The translations under genes were made by a program, and so were the position numbers. A stretch of 64,000 bases of DNA from Streptomyces mirabilis. GTDB taxonomy: Bacteria > Actinomycetota > Actinomycetes > Streptomycetales > Streptomycetaceae. The notes beneath the pieces are model-generated. The model worked only from the letters and a program-made list of their open reading frames with translations. It ran no database searches and was not told the origin of the DNA. Position 1 is the first letter of the stretch, and every line of letters starts with the position of its first letter. Below, one piece after another: positions 43,867 through 52,731 of this stretch. Location: the NCBI RefSeq assembly GCF_018310535.1, contig NZ_CP074103.1, positions 310,001 through 374,000 on the forward strand, given 5' to 3'.

Positions 43867-44543
43867 GACTTCACCCCGCCCTTGAGGTCGGCGAGGAGCT
43901 TGTCGACGGCGACGTACATCGTGTAATCGGGGGCGCCGCCGTAGTCGGCGCGCCAGCGGATCGTGCCGTCCGGCCCGACCAGCAGGAAGCTGTGGCCGTC
44001 GCGCGAGGTGCCCATCATCCCGTACTGGTTGGCCCCGTACTCCTTGGAGACCTTCAGGCCCGGGTCGGACAGCACCGGCGTGGCGAGGCTCATGTCGCGG
44101 GTCTTGCGGGTGATCAGGTCGGCGGGGTCGGTGGTGATGGATACGACCTGGTCGATGCCGGCGGCCTTGACCTCGGCGGCGGACTTCTCCAGGGCCGCCA
44201 TCTGGTCCCAGCAGGGCTGGCAGGTCAGGCCCTCCTGGAAGTACAGCAGCACGTTCTTGCCTCGGAAATCGCTCAGGCTGACCTGCTTGCCGGTGGACGC
44301 GGCGAGCGTGAACGCGGGGGCGGTCTTGCCGATGCCGGGGCTGCCGACGTCGTACGACGTCGCGCTGCTGGAGGTGTTCTTGGCCGGAGAGGTGGAGAAG
44401 ACCACGTACAGCACGACCAGCGCAATCGCGGCAACCGCCGAACGGATGATCCATGTCAGGCGGCGTCGCCTGGCTTGCTGCGTGGCGGCAATCACGGCGT
44501 CGGGCCGCCGCAGCGGTGGCCTCTTCTTGCTGGTGGTGCTCAT
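43863..44543 (-). CDS. Membrane-anchored redoxin (AhpC/TSA-TlpA-like)
   Basis: A 226-aa protein: N-terminal basic region, one membrane helix (SAVAAIALVVLYVVF), then a redoxin domain with GKTAPAFTLAASTGKQVSLS, YFQEGLTCQPCWDQMAALE (CxxC) and LLVGPDGTIRWRADYG. ATG 44543 overlaps the CcdA gene. It probably receives electrons from CcdA on the outer face of the membrane. Confidence 0.85.
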   Translation of the reverse strand: MSTTSKKRPPLRRPDAVIAATQQARRRRLTWIIRSAVAAIALVVLYVVFSTSPAKNTSSSATSYDVGSPGIGKTAPAFTLAASTGKQVSLSDFRGKNVLLYFQEGLTCQPCWDQMAALEKSAAEVKAAGIDQVVSITTDPADLITRKTRDMSLATPVLSDPGLKVSKEYGANQYGMMGTSRDGHSFLLVGPDGTIRWRADYGGAPDYTMYVAVDKLLADLKGGVKS

Positions 44544-45508
44544 GCGGGGCGGTCCTCTCCGGCGGAGGTGGGGACGGTCATGGCGGGCGGCTGCGGTGCG
44601 TCACAGCAGTCGGCGGGGGAAGCCCCCGCCGCGGCGCCGGGGAAACGCCGGGCGGGAGCGGTCAGGTGGGCGCGCGCCTGCCGGAGCAGGAAGGCGGCGA
44701 GCGCGACGAGGATGAGCGCCAGGGCCCAGCCGGGCAGCCAGCCCAGGGCCTTGGTGACCACGGACGCGGCGTGCTGCAGATCAGCGGCGACCCGCACGCG
44801 CCAGCCGCCCGAGGCCATGTCGGGGCCGCGCACGGCCTGGACGAGGGTGAGCGCGCCCATCGCGATGAGCAGGATGCCGGAGGCGGCGCTGCCCAGCGGC
44901 ATCCGCCGCCGCAGCCGGCCGAGGCGCAGGGTGACCTGCCGGCCCTGGAGCAGGCGGCCGGCACTCCAGTCGCGGCGGTCCCAGACCAGGGCGAGCAGGC
45001 ACAGCGGGGCGACCATCCCGGCCACGTACGTCAGTGACACGGCGAGCGCGGCGGGGAAGGAGGCGGCGGCACCGGAGAGAACCGCTACCCCGGCGAGGAC
45101 CGGCGCGCAGCAGGAGCTGGCCGCGCCGGAGAACACGCCGAGCCCGTAGACCGAGCCGAAGCCGTGCCCGGACGGGGCCCGGCCCGCGATCATCGGCAGC
45201 TGCGGCTTCCACCCGGCCAGCAGGGCGATCCCGCCGACCGCCATCGCCGAACCGCCGATCGAGAACACCAGCAGGTGGTGACCGGAGATCAGCGAGACGA
45301 GGGCCGTGGCGCCGAGCCCGATCGGCACGATCACCGTAGCCACCCCGGCGGCGAACACCAGCGTCGCGGCCAGGATCCCGGTGCGGCGGCGGAACCCGGT
45401 CGCCAGGTACGCGGGCAGCATCACCGACACACAGCAGGGCGCGAGCAGTGCCACCACTCCGCCGAGGAACGACGCCAGCAGCGTGGTGCCGAACAGCAGC
45501 TCTCCCAT
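44540..45508 (-). CDS. CcdA-family transmembrane electron carrier
   Basis: A 322-aa membrane protein. The first helix pair has ALLAPCCVSVMLPAYLATGF and the second half FSGAASSCCAPVLAGVAVL, the positions of the redox Cys in CcdA/DsbD, both written as CC in this copy. C-terminal extension with AADCCDAPQPP. ATG 45508 follows GAGAGG. First gene of the long operon, with the CCTAA-TTAGG site 35 bp upstream. Confidence 0.85.
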   Translation of the reverse strand: MGELLFGTTLLASFLGGVVALLAPCCVSVMLPAYLATGFRRRTGILAATLVFAAGVATVIVPIGLGATALVSLISGHHLLVFSIGGSAMAVGGIALLAGWKPQLPMIAGRAPSGHGFGSVYGLGVFSGAASSCCAPVLAGVAVLSGAAASFPAALAVSLTYVAGMVAPLCLLALVWDRRDWSAGRLLQGRQVTLRLGRLRRRMPLGSAASGILLIAMGALTLVQAVRGPDMASGGWRVRVAADLQHAASVVTKALGWLPGWALALILVALAAFLLRQARAHLTAPARRFPGAAAGASPADCCDAPQPPAMTVPTSAGEDRPA

Positions 45509-45542
45509 GCGGACGACGCCTCTCCTCACCGAAACCTGAACT

Positions 45543-45557
45543 CCTAAGGAGATTAGG
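45543..45557 (-). promoter_or_regulatory. Predicted BlaI operator (site a) over the CcdA operon promoter
   Basis: CCTAA-GGAGA-TTAGG, a perfect inverted repeat with 5-bp spacer. On the minus strand TAATCT (45555-45550) inside it fits a -10 element, so a bound repressor would block transcription of the ccdA-redoxin-copper operon. Two related sites occur at 46986 and 47681. Confidence 0.75.
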
Positions 45558-45600
45558 TCAACGGCTGTGGTGGTGTCCAGACAGAGGCTTGCGGTGCTGG

Positions 45601-46578
45601 TCAGCGCATGGTGGTGACCTGGGCGGCGGGCGTGCCGTCCGGGCAGTAGTTCAGCTGCGTCGCGGCCGCCGCAGGGCCGCCGACGACCAGCAGCGGCACG
45701 GCGAGCGCCACGGCAGCCGTCAGCGAACCCGCCGCGACGCGGAGGCGGCTCAGCGGGTGATGCGGCTCGATGAGGCGGCGTACCCGGCGGGCGGCGGTGG
45801 AGCCGCCCGCCGCGAGGGCCACGGCCGGAGTGTGTCCGCCGGCGACCGCGAGCAGCGCGGCGGCGGTGGTCAGCCGTCCGGAGCGGCCGGCGGCCACATC
45901 GTCGGCGCGCATCTCCACCAGCCGGGCGATCTCCGCCTCAGCGATACGGAACAGGGGGATCCGGGGGAAGGCGCGGGCGAGCGTCTGCGCCCAGGTCAGC
46001 ACGGCGTCGTGCCGCTCGGCCTGGTGGGCGTGCTCGTGGGCGAGGACGGCCGTGAGCTGGTCGTCGTCCAGGGTGTGCAGGGCGCCGGTGGTGATGACGG
46101 TGCGGCGGTGGCGGCCGGGCAGGCAGTAGGCGGCGGGCTCGTCGTGGTCGAGGATGACCACCCCGCGTACGGGGTCGGCGCGGCCGACCATGTCGAGAAC
46201 GTCGCGGTGTTCCCGGCGTTCACGGCGGATGCGCAGGAGGGCCGAGCCCGCGCACCAGGCCACCCTGCCCAGCACGGCCAGGGCCAGGGCGGCTCCGGCC
46301 GCCCCGGCGGCGGCTCCGCCCGGTGAGGCGTATTGCGCGGTCAGCGCCATCACGCACGCCTGCAGCACCGCGGCGAGGTCGGCGCTGACGCGCACGGTGG
46401 GTACGGTCAGGGCGAGCCCGGCCAGGACGGCGGCGGTGAGCGCCGAGGCACCCAGCACCTGCCAGACCACGATGCCCAGCCGGGGTGCCCGCTCGGCCCA
46501 GCCCGCCCCGCGCAGCAGTCGGGGTGCCAGGGTGCACAGCAGGACGGCGTACGCGAAGAGGACGGCGGCGACGATCAC
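45601..46578 (-). CDS. M56 family metallopeptidase (BlaR1-like, no sensor domain)
   Basis: A 325-aa membrane protein with several helices and an M56 active site LTAVLAHEHAHQAERHDAVL (HExxH), followed by RLVEMRADDVAAGRSG with the third ligand region. No penicillin-binding sensor domain. GTG 46578 overlaps the end of blaI (GTGA). M56 proteases next to BlaI inactivate the repressor upon signal; here the context suggests metal or thiol stress rather than beta-lactam. Confidence 0.9.
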   Translation of the reverse strand: MIVAAVLFAYAVLLCTLAPRLLRGAGWAERAPRLGIVVWQVLGASALTAAVLAGLALTVPTVRVSADLAAVLQACVMALTAQYASPGGAAAGAAGAALALAVLGRVAWCAGSALLRIRRERREHRDVLDMVGRADPVRGVVILDHDEPAAYCLPGRHRRTVITTGALHTLDDDQLTAVLAHEHAHQAERHDAVLTWAQTLARAFPRIPLFRIAEAEIARLVEMRADDVAAGRSGRLTTAAALLAVAGGHTPAVALAAGGSTAARRVRRLIEPHHPLSRLRVAAGSLTAAVALAVPLLVVGGPAAAATQLNYCPDGTPAAQVTTMR

Positions 46579-46946
46579 TCCGACACCTCCCTGGCCACGG
46601 CCTGGCCGAGCAGCCGGTGCAGCTCCTCGGCCTCGCCCGGCTGCATCTGCTGCACGAACCGGGCCAGCGTCGCGGTGCGGTTCCCCGCCACGGACAGGGC
46701 CTCGTCCAGCAGCCCGGCGACGTACTCCTCGCGGCTTCTGGTGGCCCCGTACCGGTAGGCCCGGCCGTCCTTCTCCTTCGACAGCCAGCCCTTGCGGAAC
46801 AGGATCTCGGTGACCGTGTGCACCGTGTTGTAGGCGGGCTCCGGGTCCCGGCCGAGGCGGTCGAGGACCTCGCGGACACGCAGCGGCCTGCCCGCATCCC
46901 ACACCGCATCCATGATCGCGGCCTCCAGCTCACCGAACTGCGCCAT
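46575..46946 (-). CDS. BlaI/MecI/CopY family transcriptional repressor
   Basis: A 123-aa winged-helix repressor: LEAAIMDAVWDAGRPLRVRE, YNTVHTVTEILFRKGWLSKE (recognition helix and wing) and YRYGATRSREEYVAGLLDEA with the C-terminal dimerisation helix. ATG 46946 follows GGAGGA. One predicted operator lies 40 bp upstream. No Cys-rich CopY tail, so metal sensing would come through the M56 partner. Confidence 0.9.
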   Translation of the reverse strand: MAQFGELEAAIMDAVWDAGRPLRVREVLDRLGRDPEPAYNTVHTVTEILFRKGWLSKEKDGRAYRYGATRSREEYVAGLLDEALSVAGNRTATLARFVQQMQPGEAEELHRLLGQAVAREVSE

Positions 46947-46985
46947 ACGTCCTCCTCCCGGACCGAACCCCTGCCCTGTCGACAT

Positions 46986-47000
46986 CCTAAGCGGCCTAGG
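46986..47000 (-). promoter_or_regulatory. Predicted BlaI operator (site b) at blaI promoter
   Basis: CCTAA-GCGGC-CTAGG, one mismatch from the inverted repeat of sites a and c. On the minus strand TAGGAT (46989-46984) is a good -10 just inside it, giving autoregulation of blaI-M56. It overlaps the stop codon of the upstream methyltransferase. Confidence 0.7.
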
Positions 47001-47637
47001 TGGACGGCCGGGCGGTCCCGATGATCGACGGGGAACCGGGATTGGCCCGCCCGTTGATCCGGAAGACGAAGCGGCGGACCTCCTTGACGGTGAAGCCGGC
47101 TGCCTGGATGGCCCGTTCGGTGTCGCGGGTGACGTTGCAGCCGCCACCCAGGGTGCGCCACAGCGGGTTGACGATCCGCTGCAGCCGGAAGAAGCGCGGG
47201 TTGTCGGAGCGCACATGCTCGTAGAAGCGCAGCTCCCCGCCCGGCTTGAGAACGCGCCGAGCCTCGGCGAGTGCGGCCGGCACGTCCGTGATGGTGCACA
47301 GCACCAGCGAGAACACCGCCACGTCGAAGCTGTCGTCGTCCGCCGGCAGCTCCTCGGCGCGGCCCGCTCGCACCTCCACCGGTACGGCGGCGTTCGCGGC
47401 GGCCTGCTCGGCGACCGCGCGCAGCCTCGCCTCCGGCTCGACCGCAACGACCTGCTCCACCTCCGCCGGGTAGTGGACGAAGTTCGAGCCCAGGCCCGCG
47501 CCGATCTCGATCACCCGCCCGTGGATACCGGCCAGCATCTCCTGGCGGTGTTCGACGGAGCCGTGGGCCTCGGCGAAGGCGTTGATGCGGGGGTAGATCC
47601 GGGCGAACAGCGGGTGCGACACGGCGGCTTTGGCCAT
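46996..47637 (-). CDS. Class I SAM-dependent methyltransferase
   Basis: A 213-aa UbiE/COQ5-type methyltransferase: VIEIGAGLGSNFVHYP (motif I), VVAVEPEARLRAVAEQAA, DDSFDVAVFSLVLCTITD and EARRVLKPGGELRFYEHVRS. Start ATG 47637 after GAGGAGG. It faces the second ccdA gene across operator c. The target is unknown; a lipoquinone or metal-related small molecule are possibilities. Confidence 0.85.
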   Translation of the reverse strand: MAKAAVSHPLFARIYPRINAFAEAHGSVEHRQEMLAGIHGRVIEIGAGLGSNFVHYPAEVEQVVAVEPEARLRAVAEQAAANAAVPVEVRAGRAEELPADDDSFDVAVFSLVLCTITDVPAALAEARRVLKPGGELRFYEHVRSDNPRFFRLQRIVNPLWRTLGGGCNVTRDTERAIQAAGFTVKEVRRFVFRINGRANPGSPSIIGTARPST

Positions 47638-47680
47638 GACGTCCTCCTCGGTCGCGGCGAAGGGAGGCCCCTCCACTTCA

Positions 47681-47695
47681 CCTAACCAGGTTAGG
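47681..47695. promoter_or_regulatory. Predicted BlaI operator (site c) between divergent genes
   Basis: CCTAA-CCAGG-TTAGG, a perfect inverted repeat. It overlaps a minus-strand -10 (TAACCT, 47693-47688) for the methyltransferase and lies just before a plus-strand -10 (TATTGT, 47698-47703) for the second ccdA, so one dimer could control both. Confidence 0.75.
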
Positions 47696-47761
47696 AGTAT
47701 TGTCGCGGGGGCGCCCAGCGCGGCGCCACCGATCCTTCGTGCCCCGTTCTGGAGGCTGTCC

Positions 47762-48523
47762 TTGAGTGCCGCCATACCCGACCTCGTCGCCGACGGGCCG
47801 CTGCTGCTGGCCGCGCCGCTGGCCCTGCTGGCCGGCGCGGTGTCGTTCTTCTCCCCCTGCTGCCTGCCGCTGGTGCCCGGCTACCTCTCGTACGCCACGG
47901 GCATGTCGGCGGCTGACGTCCAGGCGGGCCGGGAGAGCCGGGGCCGCATGGTCGCCGGGACGGCGCTGTTCATCCTCGGCTTCTCCGTCCTCTTCGCCAG
48001 CTACGGGGCCGCGCTCGGCTATGCCGGCAACACGCTCCTGGAACACCAGGACCTCATCACCCGGATCCTCGGCACCCTGACGATCCTGCTCGGCCTGCTC
48101 TTCCTCGGCGCCTTCGAGCGCATCCCGCTCGCCGGACGCACCTTCCGCGTCAGCTACCACCCGCGGGCCGGCCTCGCCGGGGCCCCGCTGCTCGGGGTGA
48201 TGTTCGGGCTGGGCTGGACCCCGTGCATCGGCCCCACCCTCGCCGCCGTGATGAGCCTGTCCTTCACCACCGGCAGCGCCGGACGCGGCGCGCTGCTCGC
48301 CTTCGTCTACAGCGTCGGCCTGGGCCTGCCCTTCCTCATCGCCGCCCTCGGCTTCCGCCGCGCGCTGCACGCATTCGGGTTCGCCCGCCGCAACGCCCGC
48401 ACGGTGATGCGGTTCGGTGGCGCGATGCTGGTGATCGTCGGAATTCTGCAGGTCAGCGGCCTGTGGGCCTACTTCACCGGGCTGCTGCGGTACTGGGTCG
48501 CGGGCTACCAGCCAGCGTTCTGA
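47762..48523 (+). CDS. ccdA: CcdA-family cytochrome c biogenesis protein
   Basis: A 253-aa protein with six hydrophobic helices and canonical redox motifs: AVSFFSPCCLPLVPGYLSYA and MFGLGWTPCIGPTLAAVMSL. TTG 47762 with GGAGG at 47751-47755. It brings reducing power across the membrane for apocytochrome or thiol proteins. First of the plus-strand group with predicted BlaI control. Confidence 0.9.
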   Translation: MSAAIPDLVADGPLLLAAPLALLAGAVSFFSPCCLPLVPGYLSYATGMSAADVQAGRESRGRMVAGTALFILGFSVLFASYGAALGYAGNTLLEHQDLITRILGTLTILLGLLFLGAFERIPLAGRTFRVSYHPRAGLAGAPLLGVMFGLGWTPCIGPTLAAVMSLSFTTGSAGRGALLAFVYSVGLGLPFLIAALGFRRALHAFGFARRNARTVMRFGGAMLVIVGILQVSGLWAYFTGLLRYWVAGYQPAF

Positions 48524-48572
48524 TCGCGGAATGCCCAGGCTGGGGCGTCGGCGCGGGCTAGCATCCCGTGCC

Positions 48573-48992
48573 ATGGCCAGGATGCGCGTTCAACCGCTTT
48601 TGGCCCGGCGATGGGCCGGGCTGCTGGCCGTTCTTGCTCTGGCCCTGTGCACCACGGCCCTCGCGCAGCCCGCCATGGCCGTCCCCACGGACACCAGGTC
48701 CATGGACGCGATGCCCATGACGTCGACGATGCCGCAGAACGCGACGGATCAAGCAGACGCCGGAGAGAGGGCCGAGCCCTCGTGCCCCATGGACGACATG
48801 GTCATGGACTGCCAGCCGTCCGCCCAGCACCGTCCGGCGCGTCCGGCGAGCGTCCCGTTGCCGCTTGCCGCGCGCACTCCCTCGACGGCCGCGGACGAGG
48901 TGGCCGGACGGGTCGGCGTGGAGCGGGCGCCGCCGTCCCCCGCCTCTCGTGAGGGCCCCGATCTCGACAGGCTGTGCGTGAGCCGGACCTGA
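48573..48992 (+). CDS. DUF6153-like secreted protein
   Basis: A 139-aa protein with signal peptide (LLAVLALALCTTALAQPAMA), a Met/Asp-rich middle (MDAMPMTSTMPQN, CPMDDMVMDC) suited to metal binding, and the C-terminal ending GPDLDRLCVSRT shared with the protein at 40755. Follows ccdA by about 50 bp. Confidence 0.6.
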   Translation: MARMRVQPLLARRWAGLLAVLALALCTTALAQPAMAVPTDTRSMDAMPMTSTMPQNATDQADAGERAEPSCPMDDMVMDCQPSAQHRPARPASVPLPLAARTPSTAADEVAGRVGVERAPPSPASREGPDLDRLCVSRT

Positions 48993-49101
48993 TCGCACCC
49001 CGTCCGCCGGTCGCCGACCGGCGGAACCGGATGCCCGATCAGCCCGGCACGCCGTCATGCGCGCGTGCCCTCCTCCCGATTCCCGACGGAGAACCTCACG
49101 C

Positions 49102-50193
49102 ATGGCCTCGACGCTCGCCCTCTTCCTCACCAGCGCCGGCACCGGTCTGCTGGCCGGAGGCGCCTCCTGCGCCGCCGTACAAGGCGGTCTGCTCGCCGGC
49201 GCAGTCGGCCGCCGCACCGCCCCGCACACCCCTCGACGCGCACGCGGCGCGACCACCCGGCAGCAGGCCACCGAACCCCTGGCCCCGGTCGGCGCCTTCC
49301 TCGCCGGAAAGCTCCTCTCCCACACCCTCCTCGGCACTCTGCTCGGCGTCTTCGGCGCCGCACTGCAGCCCAGCCCCCGCACCCGGGCGGTCCTGCTCAT
49401 CGCTGCCGCGCTCGTGATGCTGCTGTTCGCCCTGGACCTGATGGGGGTCAAGGCGGTGGCCCGGCTGGTGCCCCGGCCGCCCGCCGCCTTCGGGCAACTG
49501 GTGCGGCGCAAGTCCAAGTCCGGTGCCAAGCTCGCCCCCGCCCTGCTCGGCTTCGCCACCGTCCTCATCCCCTGCGGGGTGACGCTCTCCGTCGAGCTGG
49601 TCGCCATCACCTCCGGCTCGGCGGTAGCCGGGGCCGCGGTGATGGCCGGGTTCGTCCTCGGTACGGCCCCGCTGTTCGCTGTCCTCGGCTACGTCTTCCG
49701 CCAGGCCGGGCAGGCGTTCTCCGGGCGGCTCGGCATCGTCACCGGCCTGGTGGTGCTCGCCGTCGCGCTCTGGACGGCGGTCTCCGGACTCCAGGCCGGC
49801 GGCTGGTACACGACGGTGGACACCACCACTCCCGCCGCCGCGGCGGAACCGCAGCCGGGCAGGTCCGCCAAGCCCAACATGCCTGCCCTGCAAGGACCGG
49901 TCACCATCGACGCCGCCGGGAAGCAGACCATCGTCCTGACCGTCACCGACTTCTACGAACCCACCGGCTTCACCGCCCGGGCCGGGGCGCCCACCACCCT
50001 GATCCTGCGCGGTAAGGACTCCGGCGGCTGCGCCCGCGCCTTCACCATCCCCGAGCTCGGCGTCCAGGAGATCGCCAAACGCGACGGCGACACCCGCATC
50101 GACCTGGGCACCCGAAAGCCCGGCAAGCTGCTGTTCTCCTGCGCCATGGGCATGCAGGGCGGCGCGATCGACTTCAAGGAGGGCGCGGCATGA
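49102..50193 (+). CDS. TauE/SafE-like (DsbD_2) transporter fused to a cupredoxin-like domain
   Basis: A 363-aa protein. The N-terminal half is a six-helix SafE/DsbD_2-type transporter (GTGLLAGGASCAAVQGGLLA, FATVLIPCGVTLSVELVA). After a linker, the C-terminal ~90 residues form a cupredoxin-like beta-sandwich with QTIVLTVTDFYEPTGFTARA, CARAFTIPELG and LLFSCAMGMQGGAIDF, the last matching the Cys/Met copper-loop of cupredoxins. ATG 49102. Coupled to the HMA gene by ATGA. Confidence 0.8.
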   Translation: MASTLALFLTSAGTGLLAGGASCAAVQGGLLAGAVGRRTAPHTPRRARGATTRQQATEPLAPVGAFLAGKLLSHTLLGTLLGVFGAALQPSPRTRAVLLIAAALVMLLFALDLMGVKAVARLVPRPPAAFGQLVRRKSKSGAKLAPALLGFATVLIPCGVTLSVELVAITSGSAVAGAAVMAGFVLGTAPLFAVLGYVFRQAGQAFSGRLGIVTGLVVLAVALWTAVSGLQAGGWYTTVDTTTPAAAAEPQPGRSAKPNMPALQGPVTIDAAGKQTIVLTVTDFYEPTGFTARAGAPTTLILRGKDSGGCARAFTIPELGVQEIAKRDGDTRIDLGTRKPGKLLFSCAMGMQGGAIDFKEGAA

Positions 50194-50447
50194 AATGGCT
50201 GCGGGGCATGGCCCGTTCGGAGCAGAGCGGCCCCCATGTCGTCCTCAAGGTCGACGGGATGCACTGCGCGAGCTGCGGTCTGCTCGTCGACGACGAGCTG
50301 GAAGACGTGCCGGGCGTACGGTCCGCTCGTACCGATGTACGCAAGGGCCGCTCCACCGTCCACCTCACCGACGAAGGCTCCACGGACCCGTCGACGCTGA
50401 TCGCGGCGGTCGAGCGTGCGGGCTACCAGGCCACTGTCCTCGTCTGA
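50190..50447 (+). CDS. copZ: HMA-domain metallochaperone (CopZ-like)
   Basis: An 85-aa protein: VVLKVDGMHCASCGLLVDDE carries MxCxxC, with the ferredoxin-like fold continuing through LIAAVERAGYQATVLV. It delivers Cu(I) to P1B ATPases such as the one encoded convergently. ATGA overlap with the transporter. Confidence 0.85.
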   Translation: MKWLRGMARSEQSGPHVVLKVDGMHCASCGLLVDDELEDVPGVRSARTDVRKGRSTVHLTDEGSTDPSTLIAAVERAGYQATVLV

Positions 50448-50470
50448 AGTCCGAAGCGCGAGCACGCCGC

Positions 50471-50504
50471 GAGGGGGTGGCCGCCACATGGCGGCCACCC
50501 CCTC
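50471..50504. terminator. Bidirectional terminator between copZ and copA
   Basis: Perfect 15-bp stem (50471-50485 with 50490-50504) and ACAT loop between convergent genes. Among the strongest hairpins in the window. Confidence 0.85.
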
Positions 50505-50518
50505 GGCTGACCCTCAGT

Positions 50519-52711
50519 TCACCGCAGCGGCTGGAAGCGCCGCAGCCGCAGGCTGTTGGAGACGACGAAGACCGACGAGAATGCCATCGCCCCACCGGCG
50601 ATCATCGGGTTGAGCAGCCCGAGCGCGGCCAGCGGCAACGCGGCCACGTTGTAGGCGAATGCCCAGAACAGATTGGCCTTGATCGTGCGGAGGGTGCGCC
50701 GGGCCAGCCGGATGGCGTCCGCCGCCGCCCGCAGATCCCCACGTACCAGCGTCAGATCGGACGCGGCGATCGCCGCATCGGTGCCGGTGCCCATGGCTAG
50801 GCCCAGGTCGGCCTGGGCGAGGGCGGCCGCGTCGTTGACGCCGTCGCCGACCATCGCCACCACCCGGCCCAGGTGCTGGAGGCGTTCGACCTCGGCGACC
50901 TTGTCCTCGGGATGGACCTCGGCGATCACCTTCTCGATGCCCACCTCGGCCGCGACCGCACGGGCGGCAGCGGTGTTGTCGCCGGTCAGCAGTACCGGTG
51001 TCAGGCCGAGCCGCTTCAGGTCGGCCACCGCCTCGGCGCTGGTCGCCTTGACGGTGTCGGCGACCACCAGCGCACCGCGCATCTTCCCCTCCCAGGCGGC
51101 GAAGACGACCGTACGGCCCTCGCCCTCGGCCTCCTTCCGGGCCCGGACCAGCTCCTCGGGCAGTGCCTGGCCCTGCTCCTCCAGCCAAGCGGCGCGCCCC
51201 GCGCGCACCGTACGGCCCTCGACCTGCCCGGTGACACCCCGGCCCTGGGTGCTGGCGAAGCCGGTCACGTCAGGGAGTGAGCCGAGCTGCTCGCGCGCAG
51301 CGCTCGCGATGGCCGCGGCGATCGGGTGCTCGCTGGCGTGCTCAAGTCCGCCGGCCAGGCGCAGCACATCCTCCTCGTCCTCGCCGTCCGCCGGTACGAC
51401 GTCGACCAGGCGCATGCGGCCCTCGGTGACGGTTCCGGTCTTGTCCAGCACGACGGTGTCGATCCGCCGGGTGGACTCCAGCACCTCCGGCCCGCGGATC
51501 AGCAGCCCGAGCTGCGCCCCGCGCCCGGTACCAACCATCAGCGCGGTGGGCGTCGCCAGCCCCAGCGCACACGGGCAGGCGATGATCACCACGGCGATGG
51601 CGGCCGTGAGGGCGGTCGCCGCCGAGGCCCCGGTCAGCAGCCACACCCCGAACGTGCCCGCCGCCAGCGCGATCACGACCGGCACGAACACCGCCGAGAT
51701 CCGGTCCGCCAGCCGCTGCACCTCCGACTTGCCGGTCTGCGCCCGCTCCACCAGCGCGGCGATCTGCGCCAGCTTGGTGTCCGCGCCGATCCGCGTCGCC
51801 CGTACGACCAGCCGTCCGTGGCTGTTGACGGTTGCGCCGGTGACCTGCGAGCCCGGCTCGACCTCCACCGGCACGCTCTCGCCGGTCAGCAGCGACTCGT
51901 CCACCGCCGAGGCACCGTCGACGACCTCCCCGTCCGTGGCGATCTTCTCCCCGGGACGCACCACGAACAGGTCCCCGGCCGCCAACTCCTCGACAGGGAT
52001 GCGTATTTCGGTGCCGCCGCGCAGCACGGCGACGTCCTTGGCGCCCAGGTCCATCAGCGCCCGGATCGCCTCCCCGGCCCGCCGCTTGGCCCGCGCCTCG
52101 AAGAACCTCCCGGCCAGCAGGAACGTCGTCAGCACGACGGCGACCTCCAGGTACAGGTGCTCCCCGCCGAGGGCCAGGGTGCCCGCGCTCCACAGATACG
52201 CGGCCAGCACACCCAGCGACACCAGAGTGTCCATGGTCGCCGAGCCGTGTCGCAGATTGAGCACCGCTGCCCGGTGGAACGGCCACGCCCCCCAGGCCAC
52301 CACCGGCGTGGCCAGCGCGAGCGCGATCCACCCCCATCCGGCGAAGTGCAGCGCGGAGATCATCGATATGGCCACCACGGGCAGCCCGAGCAGTGCCGAG
52401 CCGATCAGGCGGCGCCTCAGTCCGGCGACGTGTGTCTGCTCGGCATCGCCAGGCCCGGCGTCTTTTGTCTCCGGCGCGCCGCTTCCCGCCGGCTCGGCGC
52501 CGTAGCCGATGGCCTCGACCGCGGAGACCAGCTCCGCCACCTCGACCGCCGGGTCCTCGCGGGTGACGTACGCGGTGGCGGTCGCCAGGTTCACCGTGGC
52601 GCTCACTCCGGGCAGCTTGCCCAGCCTCCGCTCGACCCGGGCGACACACGAGGCGCAGGTCATCCCGGAGATGGCCAGCTCTATGGGGCCGGTATCCGTC
52701 GTAGTGGACAT
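50519..52711 (-). CDS. copA: Heavy-metal P1B-1 ATPase, copper exporter
   Basis: A 730-aa protein: N-terminal HMA ([20 protein letters not shown]), then eight membrane helices with [19 protein letters not shown] (CPC), phosphorylation [14 protein letters not shown], and hinge [19 protein letters not shown]. The TM7/8 motifs [10 protein letters not shown] and [13 protein letters not shown] give the YN...MxxSS signature of Cu(I)-specific P1B-1 ATPases. ATG 52711 after GGAAGG. It is the second gene of the transcript that starts with the cyclodipeptide synthase (20-bp gap). Confidence 0.9.
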   Translation of the reverse strand: MSTTTDTGPIELAISGMTCASCVARVERRLGKLPGVSATVNLATATAYVTREDPAVEVAELVSAVEAIGYGAEPAGSGAPETKDAGPGDAEQTHVAGLRRRLIGSALLGLPVVAISMISALHFAGWGWIALALATPVVAWGAWPFHRAAVLNLRHGSATMDTLVSLGVLAAYLWSAGTLALGGEHLYLEVAVVLTTFLLAGRFFEARAKRRAGEAIRALMDLGAKDVAVLRGGTEIRIPVEELAAGDLFVVRPGEKIATDGEVVDGASAVDESLLTGESVPVEVEPGSQVTGATVNSHGRLVVRATRIGADTKLAQIAALVERAQTGKSEVQRLADRISAVFVPVVIALAAGTFGVWLLTGASAATALTAAIAVVIIACPCALGLATPTALMVGTGRGAQLGLLIRGPEVLESTRRIDTVVLDKTGTVTEGRMRLVDVVPADGEDEEDVLRLAGGLEHASEHPIAAAIASAAREQLGSLPDVTGFASTQGRGVTGQVEGRTVRAGRAAWLEEQGQALPEELVRARKEAEGEGRTVVFAAWEGKMRGALVVADTVKATSAEAVADLKRLGLTPVLLTGDNTAAARAVAAEVGIEKVIAEVHPEDKVAEVERLQHLGRVVAMVGDGVNDAAALAQADLGLAMGTGTDAAIAASDLTLVRGDLRAAADAIRLARRTLRTIKANLFWAFAYNVAALPLAALGLLNPMIAGGAMAFSSVFVVSNSLRLRRFQPLR

Positions 52712-52731
52712 CGTGGAGGTTCCTTCCCTGT

